A stretch of 64,000 nt of DNA from Tolypeutes matacus (lineage: Eukaryota; Chordata; Mammalia; Cingulata; Chlamyphoridae): assembly GCA_026826555.1 (NCBI GenBank), contig JAKSZT010053928.1:4590854-4654853 (forward strand). Reading direction: 5' to 3'. The first letter of the stretch is position 1. Every line of letters starts with the position of its first letter. The position numbers and the translations under genes are program-made. Positions 1 through 11,666 of this stretch are shown here, one piece after another. The notes beneath the pieces were generated by a model. It saw nothing but the letters and a program-made list of their open reading frames with translations. It was not told where the DNA came from and searched no databases.

Positions 1-825
1 TCTTACCTCTCCAAATATATTTTGTGGTTAGTTTTTCCAGTTCCTTAAAAAATATAGTGTTGACTTTTATTGGGATTGCATTAAATCTGTAGATTAGTTT
101 GGGTAGGATAGACATCTTGATGATGTTTAATCTTCCCATCCATGAACAGGGAATATTTTTCCATTTATTTAAGTCTTCTTTGATTTCCTTTAACAGTGTT
201 GTGTAGTTTTCTGTATATAAGTCCTTTACATCTTTAGTTAAATTTATTCCTAGGTATTTGATTCTTTTGTTTACTATTGTAAATGGTATTTTTTTCCTGA
301 TTTCCTCCTCAGTTTGCTGGTTATTGGTGTACAGAAATGCTACTGATTTTTGAGCATTGATCTTATAGCCTGCAATATTACTGAACTCCTTTATAAGTTC
401 TAGAAGCCTTGTTGTCGATTTCTCAGGGCTTTCTATGTATAGGATCATGTCATCTGCAAATAATGAAATTTTTACTTCTTCTTTTCCAATCTGGATGCCT
501 TTTATGTCCTTTTCTTGTCTCAGTGCTCGTGCAAGTACTTCTAAGACAATGTTAAATAGGAGCGGTGATAGTGGGCATCCTTGTCTTGTTCCCGATCTCA
601 GAGGGAAGGCTTTTAGGATTTCACCGTTGAAAATGATGTTAGCTTTGGGTTTTTCATATATACCCTTTATCATTTTCAGAAAGTTTCCATCTATTCCTAT
701 CTTTTGTAGTGTTTTTATGAGGAAAGAGTGTATTTTGTCGAATGCTTTTTCTGCATCTATAGAGATGATCATGTGATTTTTTGCAAATGTTTGTATGTAT
801 TGTGAGAATTTTGATTTTTACCCAT
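1..825 (-). mobile_element. L1 LINE fragment, ORF2 reverse transcriptase region
   Basis: The complement of 1-780 reads as L1 ORF2 reverse-transcriptase sequence; the + strand carries the familiar antisense wording of that region, such as CTTCCCATCCATGAACA near 134. The copy runs off the left edge. An open frame at 435-776 on the + strand is only the antisense of ORF2, not a gene. Past about 780 the L1 match stops and a + strand run of A follows (827-839), so the element is rearranged or abuts another tail. The family is clear; the right boundary is approximate. Confidence 0.9.
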
Positions 826-1292
826 AAAAAAAAAAAAAATCGATTCTACAACAATTCATAGAACTAAATGCAAACCCCTCTCTTTAGAATTTTAAATCTT
901 CCATCAAATGGGTCCATGAGCTCCTACTCTTTGCCAGAATGAACACTGCTCCAATCTGGTTTCCTTGCTGTTCCCTTCCCTCCACTCTCTCATTATCCTG
1001 GCCTTTGCTCTCCATGCTATACCCATCTCCCTACCTTTGTTTTTTCAGTTTCTCATTGATCCATCCATTCATTCATTGAGTAGGTATGGAGCTTCTACCA
1101 TATACTAGGCAGTGTTTTGGGCCCTGGGAATACAAACTCCACAACTTGGAATATGCCCTCTCTCCTTCCCTCTCAACCCAGAGCAATCCAAATCATACAC
1201 TGCCTTCAAGAGCCAGTTCAAACCTCATCTTCCTGAAGAGTTCCCTGACTGACCCCTCTGGACAATGGAAGACAGCACAGTAATGGTTAGAG

Positions 1293-1484
1293 CAGGGGTT
1301 CTTAACAAGGGGTCTGTGAGCTTGAATTGAAATTCATAAAAACATTCTCTTATAGGAACATGTTGGTGTGGGTGTAATATATTTATTAAATAATACCTAG
1401 TATAGTGTGGACTCAGTAAGGGGTCTGTGGTTTTCACCTGACTGGTAAAAGGGTCCATGGAACAAAAAAGGTTAAGAACCCCTG
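1293..1484. mobile_element. Non-autonomous hAT DNA transposon with TIRs and 8-bp TSD
   Basis: The 192-bp element has perfect terminal inverted repeats (CAGGGGTTCTTAAC and its complement). It is flanked by ggttagag on the left and agttagag on the right, a 7/8 match to the 8-bp target duplication typical of hAT elements. A second copy of the same family is at 18100-18291 in opposite orientation. It carries no coding sequence and is an old fossil. Confidence 0.85.
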
Positions 1485-1496
1485 AGTTAGAGCAAG

Positions 1497-1640
1497 GACT
1501 TGGAAATCAGATAAATCTGGGCTGGAATTTTTGCTCTGCCCTCAAATATCTATGAAATATTGGGCAACTTTTCTAAGGCCCCCTACCTCATCTATAAAAC
1601 AGGGCTCATAGTACCTCATATATTTATTGTGAGAAAGAAG
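1497..1640 (+). repeat. MIR SINE remnant
   Basis: The order 'aaatctgggctggaattt ... gctctgcc ... tgggcaactt ... ctcatctataaaacaggg' follows the MIR core in sense orientation. It is strongly diverged, as expected for a mammal-wide repeat. Confidence 0.75.
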
Positions 1641-1644
1641 AGAG

Positions 1645-3102
1645 ATTAATAATCAGTGGTGATGCTTTTATCTTTTTCTTCTCTGGAGGACATTATGTTG
1701 AGCGAAGCAATCCAGACACAAAAGGACAAATACTGTATGATTGTGTTACTATGAACCAAATATATTGTGTAACATATTGTTTGAATAAAAGAAAAATTTA
1801 TATGTATCCTTTAATCTGTGTTTACTTTTTAGTTTTTGATTGTTTATATCTTCAATTATTAAATGTACAAAATAAAGTTAAAAAAAGGAAATATATATAT
1901 GTATATAGTATACTGACAGAAAAATATAGTATTTCTAAAGTGAGAGAGAAATTAAGCTTTCATTTTGATCAATAAAATGTCTTCCAAAGCAGACTATTAA
2001 GAAAGGAATAAAGAGCAACAACTCTTAAAAAAAAAAAAAAGCTTATAGCAACATAAATGATGCCTGGTCACTCAAGAATAAGAGAATGTTGCTTGTAATG
2101 TTCTTGTGTTTTATGAAACTCCTTCCTCTGTGAATTCAGCAGAACTTAACAAATGTATAGTGAATTTATGTCAGTAATGCACAGTAAGAAGACATTTGGT
2201 GCTCTCATCGTTTCTCTCCTATTAGAACCCCATTTCCTCAGGGACACCAGCTTCTGGCTGTCCTCTCGAAACTGGCTCCCAGTCAAGACGACCCTTTCTG
2301 TGAACTGAAAGTCATTAAGTTGGGAATGGAGCTGCCTCCACTTGATCTGGGGCTAATGGGTGGGGGTGGGTGGGGGATTTTTGCAAACTGGAGAGTGCCT
2401 GTATTTCCAACTAGTGTTAAGTGGCCATAGCAAAGTAGAACCCATGGCTTCAATTTGGTCTGTCAAAAATGGAATTAAAAGTAAATTTGAAGTTTCACAA
2501 CATTGTTCTCTCTATTACGGGTGCTACTGTGCATTAAAATCATCTGTGAGGCTCATTGGGATGGGCAGAGATTCAATCACTGCTAATGGCTCAAGGAAAT
2601 GGGGTGGTGAGAATTAGGGTCATTCATCCCAACTGGGGCAAGAAGGAGAATCAGGAAGTGAGTTTTTCAATCTTGACATCTTGCCAGCTGGAGCTGGAGG
2701 GAAATGCTTTTCTGAACTCATTGAGTGGCCTTCTCACAAATCACAGAGATGGCTGCATTCAATGAGAATAGATATAATCTTTATGTGGTCTTGTTAAAGA
2801 CTTGTACTACACACTCAGAGTTGTGCAGAGCACCCCTTAGATACCCTCAAAACAACTAGGTAGAAGCCCACTTTAACAAATGCCATGATAATGACTGTTT
2901 TTATGCAATGAGGCTGTTTACATATCTCCAACAACAGTTTGGAATGTTATAAGAAAAACACAAGATGACAGATGTTTTCCACTAAATCTTGCACATTTGT
3001 CATCTAGTTAATGAACATATATTGTCTTTGAGGTATAATTAGGTGTGGTATCTATATTTTGAATATCTATTTAGTGTTAAGTAGTCTCAATAAGAATGAA
3101 TA
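1645..3102. other. Intergenic stretch without recognised gene
   Basis: There are short open frames only (at most 85 codons), with no recognisable domain. A poly(A) run at 2027-2040 may be the tail of a decayed retroposon. A G-rich run lies at 2358-2375. I see no RNA gene or conserved coding signal. Confidence 0.6.
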
Positions 3103-3533
3103 GGGAAACGGATGTGGCTCAAGCGATTGGGCTCCCGTCTACCATATAGGAGATCCAGGGTTTGGTTCTCGGGGCCTCCTGGTGAAAAGCGACCTAGCCC
3201 ACGAGGCAAGCTGGCTCATGCGGAATGCTGGCCCACATGGAGTGCTGGCCCCTGCAGAGTGCTGGTCTGTGCAGGAGTTTTGGCCCACGCAGAGAGCTGG
3301 CACAACAAGATGACGCAACAAAAATAGAAACTGAGGAGAGACAATAAGAAACACAGCAGACCAGGGAGCTGAGGTGGCACAAGAGATTGAGTGCCTCTCT
3401 CCCACTCCAGAAGGTCCCAGGATTGATTCCCAGTGCAGATACAGAAGAACACACAGAAAGAAGACATCGAGCACAAAACAAGGGAGAGGGGGGGAATAAA
3501 TAAATAAAAATAAATCTTTAGGAAAAAAAAAAA
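3103..3533 (+). mobile_element. Dimeric DAS-type tRNA-derived SINE
   Basis: It begins GGGAAACGGATGTGGCTCAA and runs through a tRNA-like unit with an A-box region (TGGCTCAAGCGATTGGG) and a decayed B box. A spacer of repeated 'gctggcccacgcagag'-like units follows. A second tRNA-like unit from about 3367 has its own A-box-like (GGTGGCACAAGAGATTGAG) and B-box-like (AGGATTGATTCCC) segments. The element ends in an AAAT-rich and poly(A) tail. Open frames on either strand here are artefacts of the SINE. Confidence 0.9.
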
Positions 3534-3559
3534 TTCTAAATAGGTTGCAAATCAACTTT

Positions 3560-3730
3560 AGAGTTTACTAAAAACTTTCATATGATCTTATCTGGTTCTT
3601 ATGACAACACTGGGACAAAGGTACCTAATTGTCACTGTTTTACAATTGAAAATAGAGGCTAAATGACTTGCCCAGGTCACTAAGCTTGTTTATTATTATC
3701 ATGATTACTATACTGACTCCTTCACATACT
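3560..3730 (-). repeat. MIR SINE remnant
   Basis: The + strand contains 'ttttacaattgaaaatagaggctaa ... tgacttgcccaggtcacta', the antisense of the MIR core ('gtgaccttgggcaag ... tctgtaaaat'). Confidence 0.75.
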
Positions 3731-3739
3731 TCTCTGATT

Positions 3740-5865
3740 TTTCTGCTCTTCTGTCTGGGACACAGAGATTTCTGGAATGCATGTGTCCCTGACTTGCTTT
3801 AGCCTACTCTGGGCTGGGGAGGAGGGTGCCCCTGGCTGAGTTGGTGACTTTCACAGGGGCAGATAGAACTGGAAGCCTGGCCTTGCCCTCTGGCCCACTT
3901 CCTAGTTTTGCCTGGGGCCAGACCTGAACAGGATAGTTAGAACTGGAGCCCTTTTTACATTACATGTTTTTCTGGTTTCTAAAAATGAAAATAAACGGCA
4001 AGAAACCCCTGCAGCAAGAGTGTTTGTTCCAGGCAGGTTGTTCCCTGCCAGGCCTCTCCTGTGGGAGGAACTTCCTTTGGGGCATTCCGACTCCCTACCT
4101 TGCTTGGTGTGTGATCACTCTGACAAGTTTTAAAGATACATCATATTCACCCAGGTCCTGGTCTGTTGGATTAGAGTACAAATGTAGTAGGTTGCATGGA
4201 TTTATTTTCATTAAAACAAAACTGTTTTCTTAGAGTTGGGAGGTGCACAGGTTTCCAAAATTATGCTGCAGCTTTAAGAAGGGACCTTCTGAGCCCCCGA
4301 GGAGTTGGGCTGGATGGTGGGGCTGAGGGAGGGTAGAGGGGACCAGCATGGGCTGACACATGCTGGCTGGCGGTAGGCATGGCACACTGGAGTCCTGGCT
4401 GTTATCTGAGAGAGCTCATTCAGTCACATTCTGTCTTTGCTTGACCTTTTTTTTTTGGGGGGGGGGGGGTGGAAATGGAGAAGAAACACACCCCAAATTC
4501 CAAGTAATGGAACTTCATTGAGTTGAAACCGCCAAGTTGCGTGAAATAGGAGGTTTTTAATTGCACAAGAAAATGTGAAAGCCTTGTTCCTTAGAGTCTG
4601 CATGGCCCGAACATATCCACATTGCACGTCTGCATTAATCCTGCTGCGGATACCTTTCACGGGTGTTTCTGAGGGCAAGGGCCTGATTTTTGGATGCTTA
4701 CAATTCAGAGAATGGTGCCAGGGGAAACCCGAAGCCATCTAGCAAGTCTACCCAGAGTATGCAAAATGGTCACACCCTCCCCTTCAGTCCCTCCTCCACT
4801 CTGCCTGGACATGATGGCTGCCAAAGGCTGCAGGCAAAGGCATGACTTTGAAAGTCTCTTTAATAAGCTGCAAGAACATGCTTACCCACATAAACTCTGA
4901 GACAGCTGGCTAGAGAGACGGGTGGAGGCAGGGAGAACTTCTCTGGGTAGACTAAGCCAAGAGCAGCACAGCAGGAGTAAGCGTGCTAGAGGAAGGCAGG
5001 CAAATAGCCAAGAGTCTGGGAGCGAAAGCTAAGCAGCAGGGGCAGTCCCTTCTCCTGGCAGAGTCATCGGCCTAGGAGTGCTGGATGGTGTCCACCAGTT
5101 GCCTAAGCAACAAGGGGGTATCTAGAATCCCCAGGGGTTCACTGGTGCTCTGGGCTCCAAGGAGAGGCCCCCTTATTCCTTCCTGATGGCACAGTGAGCA
5201 GTTGGAAGGTCTGCAGGGGCTGTGGTGGTTTGGGGCTTCGGCAGCCACTCTTCTCTGGCCCGCAGCGCCTCTGGCCGATGAGCAGGAATGGACTGCATCT
5301 CTGTGTGTTTCTCAACACACAGCAGCTGTGTGTTTCTCAAGCTATGGTCTGCATGCAAAATCATATTTATTGTTGCATTTCCAACCCTTTCAGAATAGAT
5401 GTTACTTAATTTTAAAATTGCCTTCTGCTGGCTGGGATTGTGTTCTTCTCCCCAGAGTCTCTGCATTTCCTGAGTTTCTGAGTTTGCAGTTTCCTCCAGC
5501 ACTTACTTTTTAACTCCTTTCCCACCCCAGCAGTCCATTCTCAGAGGTTGGGCTGAAAGAAAGAAGGAACATCATGGTGCTTCAAGTATTTCATCCCTCA
5601 AATCCTAAGAGCAACGGACCCTGGTGAGAGGAGGTGGCCACACACGGGGGAGCCGTGGGAGAACCGCCAGCGCCAGCCTTCTCCATCCCTCATCCCTCTT
5701 TCCAATTCTCTGGGCTTCTAAAACTAAACTGCATCTCTTAGGACTCCTGACTTTATTTCTTGACAACCAGAAATGTTTGGTGAGAACAGGCAGAGGAATC
5801 TGCTGGGGTAAATTTGGAAGGAAGGGCGTTAGCTCAGGATCGGATGACTTCCAGGAGCGCAATCT
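3740..5865. other. Intergenic, mostly unique sequence
   Basis: No gene is recognised. Open frames are 110 codons or shorter and overlap on both strands. A T8/G-run low-complexity tract sits at about 4448-4470. Base composition is more GC-rich than the flanks around 4950-5300 and 5600-5950, without clear CpG-island density. Confidence 0.5.
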
Positions 5866-5869
5866 AGAG

Positions 5870-6024
5870 CGGTGGTTCTTAACCCTGCTGCACGATCCAT
5901 TCATCCCGGGCGCTGTTAACAAATAGCCACGGCGGGGCGGCCCGGGCCCAGACAGTCAGCTCAACTAAGTATGCTTAGCCTTGCCCATGCGGTTCTGAGA
6001 TGCCACCAGGATTGAGAGCCACTG
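5870..6024. mobile_element. MER5A-like hAT-Charlie remnant
   Basis: It starts CGGTGGTTCTTAACCCTGCT and ends GATTGAGAGCCACTG, matching the inverted ends and first bases of MER5-type elements (cAGTGGTTCTCAACCCTGGCTGCAC). The middle is diverged and GC-rich. No clean 8-bp duplication is visible. Confidence 0.65.
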
Positions 6025-6029
6025 ACTTA

Positions 6030-7555
6030 AGGGTGAAGAGCCTGGACGTGAGCACAGAAAAGGCCCCTGCGTGCTGCCCCAATTGCCCCAGCCTTGCTTA
6101 TCTGCCGGAAGTCCTTCGGTGGCTGGCCAGTCAAGCAGCTGTGTTTGTGTGAGAACCTTCTTTCTTCTCTGTAGCTACCAGAAACGCCTGCTAGCTAGTT
6201 CTAACCTGAATCGGGGGATCCTGGGTGAAAAAGAACCCATTTCTGTGGCATCACAGAACTTTAGAGTGCGGGGTTGAGGGGTGGGGGTGGGGAGGTGGTT
6301 GGTTGATTTTTTTTTTTTTTCCTTCACATCTAAAATAAAACCCAGAGTAGGGGTGGGGCAAAGACAAAAGGATGGAAGAAACGGAAGTGAAACAGCAGAC
6401 AGAATCATGAAAGAAAATGACAGAATCCAAGAACACTAAAAACACCTGCACACCTGTTCTTTGAACATCTTAGAAGGTTGGGTTTTTGACTTGAACAATT
6501 AAAATGGCAAGTGGCCTTCCTTGGAAATCTGTCCCAAATCTCTGAATAGCTTTATCTCTGGCAGCTGCTTTGGGGCAGTTAAAGATATTTTGGGGTTTAG
6601 TCCTTGCCAGAAATAAGAAGCCAAGGAAAAGGGAGAAACATTACAGAAATTCCAAAAATATTTTGATAGCAATGCAAAACTTTGTAGAATCTTAAAGAAA
6701 ATTTAGAGTATTCTCTTACTAGTGGACTCGCTTTTGTATTTTGACCAGTAGATTGTTTCCTCTCGTCAAATCTGTGGAAGGGCTTGTAAATTCATAGATA
6801 CACATGTGCGGGTGTATGTGTATGTGTGTGTACATTTGTATATATGTGTGCACTTTATATATTTTTAGTTAGGTGTTATGTCTTGTATATATGGAATAGC
6901 TAAGTTCTATTTAAGTAGGAAAAGAGTATAGAAGCTTTCCTATTTGGGAAGATGAGGAGATGACATCAAGTAAGTCTGGCAGGAAAGTTAAAATAGGGAA
7001 GGCTTCAGTTAGTGATTTAAAGTTGGATTATACATCTCAAGAAATATGACCCTATATTTCATCTCAACAGCACTGGTCTATTACTGTGACTCAAAGACCT
7101 TTTGAGTCCAGCTGGGGAAATAATGAAGCTTGCTATTATCCTGGTCCAGACCTTCCCTCCACCAACTCCTCTTCTCTTGTATTGTTTAGGAAGTCTCTTC
7201 TTTGTAATGTGTTTCCAGTCCTAGCAGTTAAAGGACTTTGTTCTTCCCCAGTAGCCCAGAAATAAGACTCTTTTAAGGGTTTTTTTTTAGTTTAAGCTGT
7301 TAGTTGTTGTTCTGCAATATTTTATTTGCTATAATATACCCATTTTCTCTAGCACCCTAAAGGCAATGTTACACAGGGTGCAATTTTAAAAATAAAATAA
7401 AATAATGTTACTCACACCCTGGAGGTTGGCAGGTGTGGATTTATGAAATATTGCGTTGTAAGTGTATCCCTCAGTCATGTGCATATTAATAAATGTCTGC
7501 CCATTCTGAATTTAATAAGGAAATTCTTCAAGTTGAATGATAATTGATAATATGA
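6030..7555. other. Intergenic, no gene recognised
   Basis: It contains a (TG)-rich microsatellite at about 6805-6850 and T/A runs. Nothing resembles a conserved exon, RNA gene or complete transposon. Confidence 0.5.
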
Positions 7556-7559
7556 TTAA

Positions 7560-7750
7560 ATCTTTAGAGTGCTTTCCAGTTTATAAAATGTGTTCACATG
7601 CTCACTCATTTAATTTTAACAATCTCAAGGGGAAGATCAGGCAGGTTTTATTATCTCCATTTTATGGGTGGAGAGACCAATGCTCCAAAAAGTTAAGGAA
7701 CTTGCCCCAAGTCACAAAACTGGTACATGAAGAATTTGTCTTCTGACACC
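7560..7750 (-). repeat. MIR SINE remnant
   Basis: The + strand shows 'tttattatctccattttatgggtggagagaccaatgctc ... aaggaacttgccccaagtcacaaaactgg', a standard antisense MIR signature. Confidence 0.75.
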
Positions 7751-7917
7751 AAACCTATGCTCTTGCTTAATTGCCAACTGATGAGCTGTTAAGGACTGTT
7801 AGAAGCTAAGGAATCATGTGTGGGTGTCTTGGATCATATGGTTTCCTATTAAAGTTTTTAATTTGTTAGGGTTCTTTCAGGGAAAATTTCAGATGGTAAG
7901 TGAACTCAAGCTTCCCA

Positions 7918-8884
7918 TGGCTTTTTTTTTTTCTTTTTTTTTTTTTTTTAACTTTTAGTCACATTTACTCATCTATTTTTTTTTTTTTAATTTATTGAAG
8001 TATATCATTCATACATGAACATACATAAACTATAAGTGTTCAGTAAACATCATGAACTTACAAAACAAACATGCATAACATCATACAGGGCTCCCACACA
8101 TCATCCCCCCACAAACACCCTGCATTGTTGTGAAACATTTGTCAACAAATCATGAAAGAGCATCGTTTAAATATTACTACCAACTATCGTCCATATCTTC
8201 CTCCCCTGTACATGTTTTTAAAGGATTTATTTGCTTTTATCCATTTTTACCCTCCCCCCCCCCATTTTTGCTGTTTCTGTGTCCATTCGCTGGGCGATTC
8301 TGTGTCCGTTTCCTGCCCTCTCTTCTCATCCTTCTTCTCCAGTCTTCACTGGGATTTGATCCTCCGAATCTCCGATGTGGGAGAGAGGTGTCCTACTGCC
8401 TGCGCCACCTTAGTTCCTGTTTTTTTTGGTGCGTCTCGTCTTGACTCTCCCTGTGCCCCTCTCCTGTTACATCATTATCTTGCTCTGTGGCTCGCGGGGC
8501 CTGGCAGTGCACCCATGCTTGGGGCCTGGCAGCGCACCTGTGCACGGGGTCTGGTAGCCCATGTGCTTTCTATATTTTTCTTTTTTAAAATTTTACCAGG
8601 AGGTCCCGGGGATCGAACCCAGGTCCCTTCATATGGGAGACGGATGTCCAGCCACCCGAGCCACATCCGTCCCCCTGCTCTATCTCTTAAGGTTGGCCAA
8701 AGATACCCAAAGTTACACTCTTTTCCCATACATATAATAAATCAGGCTTAGTTTATCACCAGCATTCCAAAAACCAGACCTAGGGAGAAAAACTAGGTCT
8801 GGGGACACATGCATGGTTTCTAATATAGTGAATGTTTAGCCTACCCTTATTATCACAAAATCAGGACAGCAAGAATATTCGCAT
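7918..8884 (-). mobile_element. Composite tRNA-SINE/VNTR/L1-tail retroposon, copy A
   Basis: The 10-bp direct repeat aagcttccca flanks the element at 7908-7917 and 8885-8894. Read on the minus strand it has: a 5' module (8884-8676) with a perfect hairpin (ccagacctag / ctaggtctgg, 8802-8774); a DAS-like tRNA unit (8675-8595) with intact B-box GGTTCGATCCC; about three GC-rich tandem units (8566-8488); a second tRNA-like unit (about 8435-8345); a 3' tail resembling the L1-type insert at 17275-17931; and poly(A) (poly-T on +). Copies B and C share this order and the 5' boundary. The roughly 200-codon + strand frame inside is antisense noise. Confidence 0.85.
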
Positions 8885-8894
8885 AAGCTTCCCA

Positions 8895-10378
8895 GGTTTT
8901 AACTCTCTCTGTCCCCTATTCACCAATTCTGTTGGCTTAGGCAGCTGTTTGCTACTGGTCCCAATGCTGAATGAAATCTAGAAAAATTCTTTCTCCTCTT
9001 AGCATAGGCCAGCCCAGCTGTGACAACATTGGACTCTTTCAAAATGGACTTAATCCTAGTAAACCGAAAGAACAATGGTAAGAATATCACTGGGTTAGTT
9101 TATGGAACATAGATTTTTAAAAATTCTGACTCAACTCTAGTTTGGCTTCTAGCCACAGAAGTTTTCAGGATGCCCAAGTCTAGTTCTTCTGCCTTGCTTT
9201 AATCCTTTTTGGTGTAACAGAGAGGATGTGATACCAAGGTACACAAACTCCTAGCCTCAGGTAGATTCCAGGTCTGACCAGATACTCATTTTTTTTTGCC
9301 CACAGATGCAAATAACAGGGACAAGCAAGATAATGACCTTCAAAAGTTGAGACTTAGAAAATATCCATAACTATCACAAGGATTGACAGATGGATACTTT
9401 AAGCAGGCAATGTGAGATTATCTAATTTATCCAACTGCATTCACCCTAAAATTAACCCTGGGTCCTAGGGCTTGTCTTTGAGTAGCAGAAGTTTATTAAG
9501 ACTCACTAGTTAAACCACAATCCATATGGCCACTAAATGGCTTGGGATTTTTTCTGCAATTTGCACTTTCCCCCGTTTGACCCTTGCCCGTGGAGTGGTT
9601 CGTCTGACCTTTCTGACTCTGCTCATCATCAGTTAATCAACATCCTCGAGTAATCGTAAAATAACACAATTCTGAAATGGTCAGCAAGAACACACACCCT
9701 CTGGAGATTTTGCTTGTATAGAACTAAGGGCGAGTTAACACATGGGTGAGTATGTAAGTAAGTAAATATTAAACTGAGAAGGAGAAAAAGTAGAAAGCTG
9801 CCATGTCTCTGTGGGTGCCTCTCTCTGATAATCAGGGCTGTGCTCAGAACAGTTTAAAAATACTCTGCTTTGCCTGTGTTCTACTCTGAAAACAGAATTA
9901 CTAGGTAAAAAAAATTCACTCACATCATTTTACATATAACAACTGCAGTCAGGGTTTTTTGAACCCAAGAAAAGCCTGCCACAAATATGGAGCAAACCAA
10001 ATAGGGTAATAGGGTTAGAAAACACCTGGCAGCTATTGCAAAACCCGAATAGGGCCAATTCCAAAGCTCTGAACTCTTGTTGAGCCTGGGAGGCCGGGCT
10101 GCCTTCTTGTTTGCTCTCTCCTTCTGCATACAGGTTCAGGCTTCCCTTTCTTTGGTTTCTCTCTTTAGAATTCAGTCTCATAACCTGATGATCTTGTTTT
10201 TCTGCTTAGTTCCTACATTAGTTTTGCTTTCTCTCCCCACCTCACCCCGCAACATCCTGTTCTGTTTAGGTCTATGTCTTTTTTTTTTTTTTTTTGAGTT
10301 ACAGGGTATGTGTAGATCTGTGTCTTCTTATGAAACATCTCTTCAGGGAGTTGTTGGCCTGTAAGACCAGATACTGGG
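8895..10378. other. Intergenic, no gene recognised
   Basis: Mostly unique-looking sequence. A poly-T tract at 10270-10288 may mark a short minus-strand retroposon. Open frames are short (at most 95 codons) with no domain signature. Confidence 0.5.
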
Positions 10379-11035
10379 TGTGGCATTTTGATATTATTTA
10401 TGAATTCCAAAAAAGAGATATAGATTATATTTGTAAACTGGACTGTTCCTCTGGGTGTGAGAATCCTTTGATTGTAATTAGATTCAGCTAGACATCTGAT
10501 TAAATTATGTAAAGATTAGGGCTTTGATTCAACCACATCATTAGAGTGCCACTCAGTGTTGAGTCCCAGCCCCCTTGTTGGACTGATAAAAAAGATTCCC
10601 ACACGGAAGCAGATACACAGAGAAGAACACAGAGGAAAAGAGACAGCTCTTTAGACACAGCAGAGACCGGGGGAAGAGAGATGAGCCTGATAGTCTACAG
10701 CTGACCTTGTGAAGAGACCAGAGCAGCTGAGTCTGGAAACAAATGAGCCTTGGGAAATGAGATGAGCCTTATGCCAGCCTACAACTGAGATCAGAAGAAG
10801 CTGGGACTACGGAGACTTAAGAGAAAGAAGGAAGGCTGAACCCTTGCAGACATCCCTTGTCATTTTGCTCAACATGTGGCAAATGACTTTGGGTGAGAAA
10901 GTACCTCTTATGGTACTTTGAGTTGGACTCTTTAGGGCCTTGTGACTGTAAGCTTCTACCCCAAATAAATACCCTTTATAAAAGCCAACAGATTTCTGGT
11001 ACTTTGCATCAGCACCCCTTTGGCTGACTAATACA
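10379..11035 (+). mobile_element. Solo LTR of an endogenous retrovirus (ERVL/MaLR-like)
   Basis: The 657-bp unit starts TGTGGCATTTTG and ends GACTAATACA, the TG...CA ends of an LTR. It is flanked by ctggg and ctgga, a 4/5 match to a 5-bp duplication typical of ERVL-class insertions. An AATAAA signal (in ccaaataaataccc) lies near the 3' end, as expected for an R region. No internal viral genes flank it, so it is a recombined solo LTR. The family name is not assigned. Confidence 0.75.
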
Positions 11036-11221
11036 CTGGAGTAGTGAACATATTGGTCAGCCCTGTGTCTTCCTTCCAAGAAGCATGTCGGTCTGCTTAG
11101 TTTAGGTTATATGTGATCCTTGCCTTCTAAGCAATTTACAGCCAAATAAACAAATAAGGCAGGCAAGTATTTGGTGACATGTAAATAAGTTATGTCCATC
11201 AATTGACAAGGACAATAGAAA

Positions 11222-11666
11222 TGTGGTGGTTTGAAGTTGTATGTGCCCCTGAAAAACATTTTCTTAAGTCTAATCAATTCCTGTGGGTGTGAACCCATTG
11301 TAAGTAGGAACTTTTGATAAAGCTACTTCAGCTAAGGTATGACCCACCTCATTCAGGATGGGACTTAATCTGATTACTGGAGTCCTTTATGAGAATGAAA
11401 TTCAGACAAAGACAGAATAGCAAGAAGCTGAAATCAACAAAACCCAGAAGAGAAAGGCAAGACCAGCAGATGCTTCCATGTACCTTGCCACATGGCAGAG
11501 AAACCAAGGATCACCGGCAGCTGACCTTCAGGAAGAAAACATCACCTTGATAATGCCTTAATTTGGACATTTTCCCAGACTCTTTAACCATGAGTGAATA
11601 AATTCCCATTGTTTAGGCTGAACCACTTCATGGTATATGCTTTGTGCAGGCTAGAAAACTAAAACA
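11222..11666 (+). mobile_element. Probable solo LTR (MaLR/ERVL-like)
   Basis: It starts TGTGGTGGTTTGAAG and ends CTAAAACA, with mid-element wording typical of MaLR-type LTRs ('cctgtgggtgtgaaccc', 'ggacttaatctgattactgg') and an AATAAA at about 11598 toward the 3' end. No target duplication could be matched, so the ends are approximate. Confidence 0.65.

Noticed and set aside
435..776. 113-codon + strand frame
   Set aside because: It is the antisense of L1 ORF2.
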